This document shows, in pieces, positions 60,022 through 64,000 of a stretch of DNA of 64,000 nt. The translations under genes and the position numbers were made by a program. The notes beneath the pieces are model-generated. The model worked only from the letters and a program-made list of their open reading frames with translations, was not told where the DNA came from and ran no database searches. Source of the stretch: Pseudoalteromonas sp. G4 (GTDB taxonomy: Bacteria; Pseudomonadota; Gammaproteobacteria; Enterobacterales; Alteromonadaceae); the NCBI RefSeq assembly GCF_028875915.1, contig NZ_JAPEHW010000007.1, positions 1-64,000 of the forward strand, read 5' to 3'. Positions within the stretch are counted from its first letter, which is position 1. Each line of letters opens with the position of its first letter.

Positions 60022-60037
60022 TTTACGTTAACGTAAA
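60022..60037 (-). promoter_or_regulatory. Predicted LiuR site upstream of the bkd operon
   Basis: TTTACGTTAACGTAAA is a perfect 16-bp palindrome and the best of the three sites. It lies 222 bases before the E1 alpha start and within the gap after astE. Confidence 0.75.
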
Positions 60038-60088
60038 CGGATATTCAACTAATTTTAGCTGAATATCCTAAAAGGTGTGGCAAGATAT

Positions 60089-61132
60089 TTATACAAAATC
60101 AGTTTTATTTTGCAGGGGGATCACGGTAAGAAGTGCGCGCTGTCCTAGTGCAACTTTTGCATTTGGGAAAATAATAGCTTCACCATCAACTTCGGCGAAA
60201 TAATCTGTATCACCATCCGTTGCTAGTAGCTCACCTTTAGCAAACCCAGTAAAGTTTGCGGCGCTATCACTAAACGGAAAACGAAAGTCCTCTTGAGTCC
60301 GATTAATTGTGCGATGAACTTCAAACAATTCAAAATCAGCAAAGTTAAACTCTGGAAAAACCATCGTTTCTTGAGAGATTAATTGTGTAAGTGTGTTTTT
60401 CGCTTTTTCAAAGCGCGACATGTCATTCTCACCAAATGGCCTAACTTTACCAAGTTCGATGGTAAATGCGTCTGCATTAAACATACTGCTTGAAAAATAA
60501 CTAAATGTTGTCGCAGGTGACTTCATCATCATAATAGTGTTTACACCACAGCTTAATAAAAAGCTTAACTCTTCTTTCTTCCACGGTTTACCATTTAAAA
60601 ATGGGTAAACTGCAAATTTTTCGTTTTTAGAGTCACGAATTGCAGTATGTAAGTCATAATGGATACGTTTTCTATTTTCATCGCTAAGCGCATTAAAGAA
60701 TTGATTAACATAAGCTTCTAACTTAGCGGCACGGATTTTTTCATTATTTTGTTCACCATTTTTATGGGCACCACAGAATAATCGGTTTAAGTTTTCTTCA
60801 ACAAAGCGCTTTTCAATATTAATTGAAGCCGGGTTACCAAAAATAAATAACACGCGATGTGCTAACTGTAATTCACCTTTGATGATTCCTTTAATAAGTT
60901 CATCGCAAATTTCAATAGGTGCTGTTTCATTACCGTGAACAGCTGAAGAGAGTACAATATCCTTGCTACCATAGTTTTCTGGCGTAAATTGAATGACCCC
61001 CGTATCGAGTACATCCACCTGTGTACCATTATCCAGTGAAAAACTGCTGGGTTCTAAGTGCCATTCGTTGGCACGTGATATTGATAAAAAGTCACCTGTT
61101 TGTGAGAGATTATTTGTTGTCATGTTACTCAT
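60089..61132 (-). CDS. astE: Succinylglutamate desuccinylase
   Basis: AstE (347 aa) is the last enzyme of the arginine succinyltransferase pathway. The zinc motif HGNETAP near residue 65 and the [12 protein letters not shown] segment near 160 are typical, with the catalytic Glu in [16 protein letters not shown]. The other ast genes are not in the window, so the gene is detached from its pathway. Confidence 0.92.
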   Translation of the reverse strand: MSNMTTNNLSQTGDFLSISRANEWHLEPSSFSLDNGTQVDVLDTGVIQFTPENYGSKDIVLSSAVHGNETAPIEICDELIKGIIKGELQLAHRVLFIFGNPASINIEKRFVEENLNRLFCGAHKNGEQNNEKIRAAKLEAYVNQFFNALSDENRKRIHYDLHTAIRDSKNEKFAVYPFLNGKPWKKEELSFLLSCGVNTIMMMKSPATTFSYFSSSMFNADAFTIELGKVRPFGENDMSRFEKAKNTLTQLISQETMVFPEFNFADFELFEVHRTINRTQEDFRFPFSDSAANFTGFAKGELLATDGDTDYFAEVDGEAIIFPNAKVALGQRALLTVIPLQNKTDFV

Positions 61133-61145
61133 CTTTACATAATAA

Positions 61146-61167
61146 AAAAGGCGGTAAACCGCCTTTT
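61146..61167 (-). terminator. Terminator after pgm
   Basis: AAAAGGCGG pairs with CCGCCTTTT around TTTA (minus strand), with further T residues beyond. It ends pgm before astE. Confidence 0.88.
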
Positions 61168-61182
61168 AAAACATCTTAAATT

Positions 61183-62823
61183 TTAAGAAATAACTGAATT
61201 TACTAAAGCAATGGCTTCAGTTTCTAATTCTTTTAAATGTGCCTCAGATACAAAAGACTCAAGGTAAATTTTGTAGATATCCTCGGTACCAGAAGGGCGT
61301 GCAGCAAACCAACCGTTTTGAGTAGTAACTTTTAATCCACCGATTGCTGCGCCATTACCTGGAGCGTGAGTGAGTTTAGCTAAAATACTGTCACCTGCAA
61401 GGATATCGGCAGTTACATCATCAGCCGATAATTTAGACAACTTTGCTTTTTGCTGTGCGTTAGCGGGCGCATCTAAACGTTTGTAGATTGGTGCACCAAA
61501 CTCTTCTGTTAAAGCGTTATAATGCTCACTTGGAGTTTTACCAGTCACAGCTAGAATCTCAGCGGCTAAAAGTGCAAGAATAAAACCGTCTTTATCAGTT
61601 TCCCATACACTGCCATCACGGCGTAAGAAAGATGCACCTGCACTTTCTTCACCACCAAACAATAAGTTCGAATCTAATAAACCATCAACAAACCATTTAA
61701 AGCCTACAGGTACTTCGAATACTTCACGGTCATGTTTAGCAACAACTTTATCGATCATTGCACTAGAAACGAGTGTTTTACCTACTTTAGCATCGATTGG
61801 CCACTCTGGGCGGTGACTTATTAGATAGTCAATTGCTACTGCTAAATAATGATTAGGGTTCATCAGACCATCTGGCGTAACAATACCATGACGGTCATAA
61901 TCAGGATCATTTCCAACCGCAATATCAAACTTATCTTTAAGTGAAATTAAGCTTGCCATTGCATACGGAGATGAACAATCCATTCGGATTTTGCCGTCTT
62001 TATCGAGTGTCATAAAAGAAAAATGCGGGTCAATTTTTTCATTAACAATTGTAATGTCTAAACCATACTTTTCGGCAATAACTGGCCAAAAATTAATGCC
62101 TGAACCACCTAACGGATCTACACCAATTTTAATACCTGCATTTTTAATTGCTTGCATATCAATTATGTTTGCAAGGTCTTCTACATAAGGTGTAATTAAG
62201 TCTTGATATTGAATAAAACCAGAACGTTTAGCTTTAACAAATGGGAAAAGTTCAACTTCAACTAAATCTTCAATTAAAAGTTGATTCGCTCTATCTTCAA
62301 TCCATTTAGTGATATTGGTATCAGCTGGACCACCATTAGGCGGGTTGTATTTAAAACCACCATCTTCAGGTGGATTGTGTGAAGGTGTAATAACAATCCC
62401 ATCAGCAAGCTCAGCACTATGCGTTTTGTTATGCGTTACAATAGCATGGCTTATTACAGGGGTTGGTGTGTAATCATCATTTTCTTGCGTTACAACCTGA
62501 ACCTCGTTTGCAACTAACACTTCAATAGCTGAATTAAATGCAGCTTCAGAAAGGGCATGAGTATCTTTGCCTAAGAAGAGCGGACCAAAAATATTGTTTT
62601 GTTTTCGATAATCACAAATCGCTTGAGTGATGGCCAAAATATGCGATTCATTGAAATTAGTTTTTAGTGAACAACCACGGTGACCCGATGTTCCAAATGC
62701 AACTCGCTGCTCAGGGTGTTCTTCAATATCTGGTTCATATAAATAATATGATGATACTAATTTAGGAATATTGACTAAGTCTGATTGTAAGGCGCGCTGC
62801 CCTGCTCTTTCATGGTTTGCCAT
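61183..62823 (-). CDS. pgm: Phosphoglucomutase (alpha-D-glucose-specific)
   Basis: Pgm (546 aa, the E. coli length) interconverts glucose 1- and 6-phosphate. The phosphoserine motif [13 protein letters not shown] near residue 145, metal loop DPDYDRHG near 305, sugar loop [10 protein letters not shown] and phosphate loop [12 protein letters not shown] at the C-terminus are intact. It lies 14 bases after seqA, as in E. coli. Confidence 0.96.
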   Translation of the reverse strand: MANHERAGQRALQSDLVNIPKLVSSYYLYEPDIEEHPEQRVAFGTSGHRGCSLKTNFNESHILAITQAICDYRKQNNIFGPLFLGKDTHALSEAAFNSAIEVLVANEVQVVTQENDDYTPTPVISHAIVTHNKTHSAELADGIVITPSHNPPEDGGFKYNPPNGGPADTNITKWIEDRANQLLIEDLVEVELFPFVKAKRSGFIQYQDLITPYVEDLANIIDMQAIKNAGIKIGVDPLGGSGINFWPVIAEKYGLDITIVNEKIDPHFSFMTLDKDGKIRMDCSSPYAMASLISLKDKFDIAVGNDPDYDRHGIVTPDGLMNPNHYLAVAIDYLISHRPEWPIDAKVGKTLVSSAMIDKVVAKHDREVFEVPVGFKWFVDGLLDSNLLFGGEESAGASFLRRDGSVWETDKDGFILALLAAEILAVTGKTPSEHYNALTEEFGAPIYKRLDAPANAQQKAKLSKLSADDVTADILAGDSILAKLTHAPGNGAAIGGLKVTTQNGWFAARPSGTEDIYKIYLESFVSEAHLKELETEAIALVNSVIS

Positions 62824-62837
62824 GATCCACCTTTAAA

Positions 62838-63365
62838 TTATAAGTAATCGCGTAATTTTTCTGCTTCGTCTTCACTGTAGCCTAAAGATATGGCAACTTC
62901 GTGAACCATCATTTTTTTACGTGTGGTGTTTGAGTTAGTCATAACCCAATAACCGCTATCTGTGATGTTCTTAGGATTAGTGCTACTGCCAGATGCAATT
63001 AAGTCATCTTTGTTTGTCGCGAAATAAATTCGGTCACGGCCTTTAATATCAAGCACTCGATTAAAAATACCTTTATGTGTACGGTGAAGTGCAGAAAGAA
63101 TAAATAGAAAACGCCCTACAACGCCTTTTTGCATTGCAAGCTCTTCTTTATTCAAGATATTGAACACGTTATCGCATTTATGTTCTTTTTGCTCTGTTGG
63201 CTCAACTTGCTCTTCAACTTCGACAGTCTCAGTTTCTGGGAAATTTGGGAGATCTGTATCTAGCTTTAATAGGCGGCGTAAAATTTGTGATGCGCTTTCA
63301 CCAATACTCTGAGTATTACTTGCTATATACTGATATAACTCGTCGTCGATTTCGATTTTTTTCAT
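62838..63365 (-). CDS. seqA: SeqA, negative modulator of replication initiation
   Basis: SeqA (175 aa, E. coli 181) binds hemimethylated GATC sites at oriC and delays reinitiation. The N-terminal oligomerisation helix ([18 protein letters not shown]) and the C-terminal DNA-binding domain ([20 protein letters not shown], then [19 protein letters not shown]) are clear. A linker of acidic residues separates them. It is divergent from ybfF. Confidence 0.96.
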   Translation of the reverse strand: MKKIEIDDELYQYIASNTQSIGESASQILRRLLKLDTDLPNFPETETVEVEEQVEPTEQKEHKCDNVFNILNKEELAMQKGVVGRFLFILSALHRTHKGIFNRVLDIKGRDRIYFATNKDDLIASGSSTNPKNITDSGYWVMTNSNTTRKKMMVHEVAISLGYSEDEAEKLRDYL

Positions 63366-63495
63366 GGTTATCCTAATTGTTAGACGAATTTAGCAAAATC
63401 TTGCATAGTATAACGAGTTTAAATTGATTTCTCTATGTTTGCTTTTTCAAGTTTCACTCGGCACAATGCAGCTTTTCATTAGCTTAACTACGCAA

Positions 63496-64000
63496 ATGCA
63501 ATTAAATTATTCACAACTTGGCGATAATACTAACAACTTACCTATTATCGTAATTCACGGCTTATTTGGCTCAAAAGAAAATTTAAATATCATTGCCAAA
63601 CCGCTCAGTGAAAACCATCAGGTTATCAACGTCGACCTCAGAAATCACGGCCAGTCATTTCACGATACTACAATGAACTACCAAGTTATGGCTGACGATG
63701 TATTAAATTTATTAAACACATTAAATATTAATCAGTGCATTCTTGTGGGTCATTCCATGGGTGGAAAAGTGGCGATGCAAATGGCTTTAAGCCAAGGTGA
63801 ACGAATAGCCAAGCTCGTTGTGTTAGATATTGCCCCAACACACTACACACCAAGACATCAAAATGTGTTTAACGGCTTAAAAAATGTAAATTTAACCGCG
63901 ATTAATAACCGAAGTAAGGCGGATGCTCAGTTAGCTGAATTTATTGAAGAGCCAGGCGTAAGGCAGTTTTTATTAAAAAGTTTAGCGAAAACAGATTCTG
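63496..64000 (+). CDS. ybfF: YbfF-type alpha/beta-hydrolase esterase (5' part only)
   Basis: The first 168 codons of an alpha/beta hydrolase run off the right edge. The oxyanion motif IHGLFGSKENL and nucleophile elbow GHSMGGKVAM (Ser) fit YbfF, which sits next to seqA in E. coli as well. I chose the ATG at 63496 (MQLNYSQLGDN), which matches the E. coli N-terminus better than the in-frame ATG at 63466. YbfF is an acyl-CoA/ester hydrolase of unclear role. Confidence 0.88.
   Translation, partial: MQLNYSQLGDNTNNLPIIVIHGLFGSKENLNIIAKPLSENHQVINVDLRNHGQSFHDTTMNYQVMADDVLNLLNTLNINQCILVGHSMGGKVAMQMALSQGERIAKLVVLDIAPTHYTPRHQNVFNGLKNVNLTAINNRSKADAQLAEFIEEPGVRQFLLKSLAKTDS

Noticed and set aside
1..64000. 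CRISPR arrays, tRNA/rRNA genes, insertion sequences or prophage
   Set aside because: I saw no regularly spaced repeats, cloverleaf sequences, transposase or integrase motifs, or phage structural genes.

Overview
The window comes from a marine gammaproteobacterium of the Alteromonadales, most like Pseudoalteromonas or a close relative. This rests on the conserved gene order gyrA-serC-aroA-cmk-rpsA-ihfB-lapA-lapB-pyrF, on the enteric-like blocks rmf/fabA and pgm-seqA-ybfF, on the AT-rich intergenic DNA, and on the large branched-chain amino acid catabolic clusters. I see no rRNA, tRNA, CRISPR array, insertion sequence or prophage.

Layout. Positions 1-149 hold the start of ubiG on the minus strand. 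Positions 304-11002 are a plus-strand housekeeping run: gyrA, serC-aroA, cmk, rpsA, ihfB, lapA-lapB, pyrF and a small membrane-anchored protein. Positions 11026-16112 carry a CvfB-like S1 protein and a DEAD-box helicase (minus), trhO (plus) and asnB (minus). Positions 16436-17682 form a two-gene island: a class D-like sortase and one secreted protein with an LPKTA sorting signal, unusual in a Gram-negative.

Positions 17793-33847 are the catabolic core. A minus-strand liu operon (liuR-liuA-liuB-liuC-liuD-liuE-scoA-scoB) degrades leucine to acetoacetate and acetyl-CoA. A divergent plus-strand operon (thiolase, mmsA, acyl-CoA dehydrogenase, enoyl-CoA hydratase, 3-hydroxyisobutyryl-CoA hydrolase, mmsB, SDR) degrades valine and isoleucine. 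The branched-chain 2-oxoacid dehydrogenase genes (E1 alpha, E1 beta, E2) that feed both lie far away at 56058-59800. The three promoter regions share a 16-bp palindrome, TTTACGTTAACGTAAA or a 14/16 variant, which I infer is the LiuR operator. In liuD a one-base shift at an A7 run splits the reading frame.

Positions 33936-39687 hold a protein-kinase-like gene, rmf with a structured leader, fabA, a tandem QueD-like protein, a LytM/M23 peptidase, a thioesterase and an Mpo1-like protein. Positions 39712-44846 (minus) are a MoxR-DUF58-TgpA operon ending in an Na+/H+ antiporter-family gene. Positions 45401-50262 contain a periplasmic binding protein, a LexA-boxed umuDC pair and three poorly known genes. 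Positions 50263-56033 carry DUF3025-natA-natB, an M28 peptidase lipoprotein and a manganese-exporter-like protein with a folded leader. The window ends with bkd, astE, pgm, seqA and a truncated ybfF.

All assignments come from reading motifs and gene order; no search was run.
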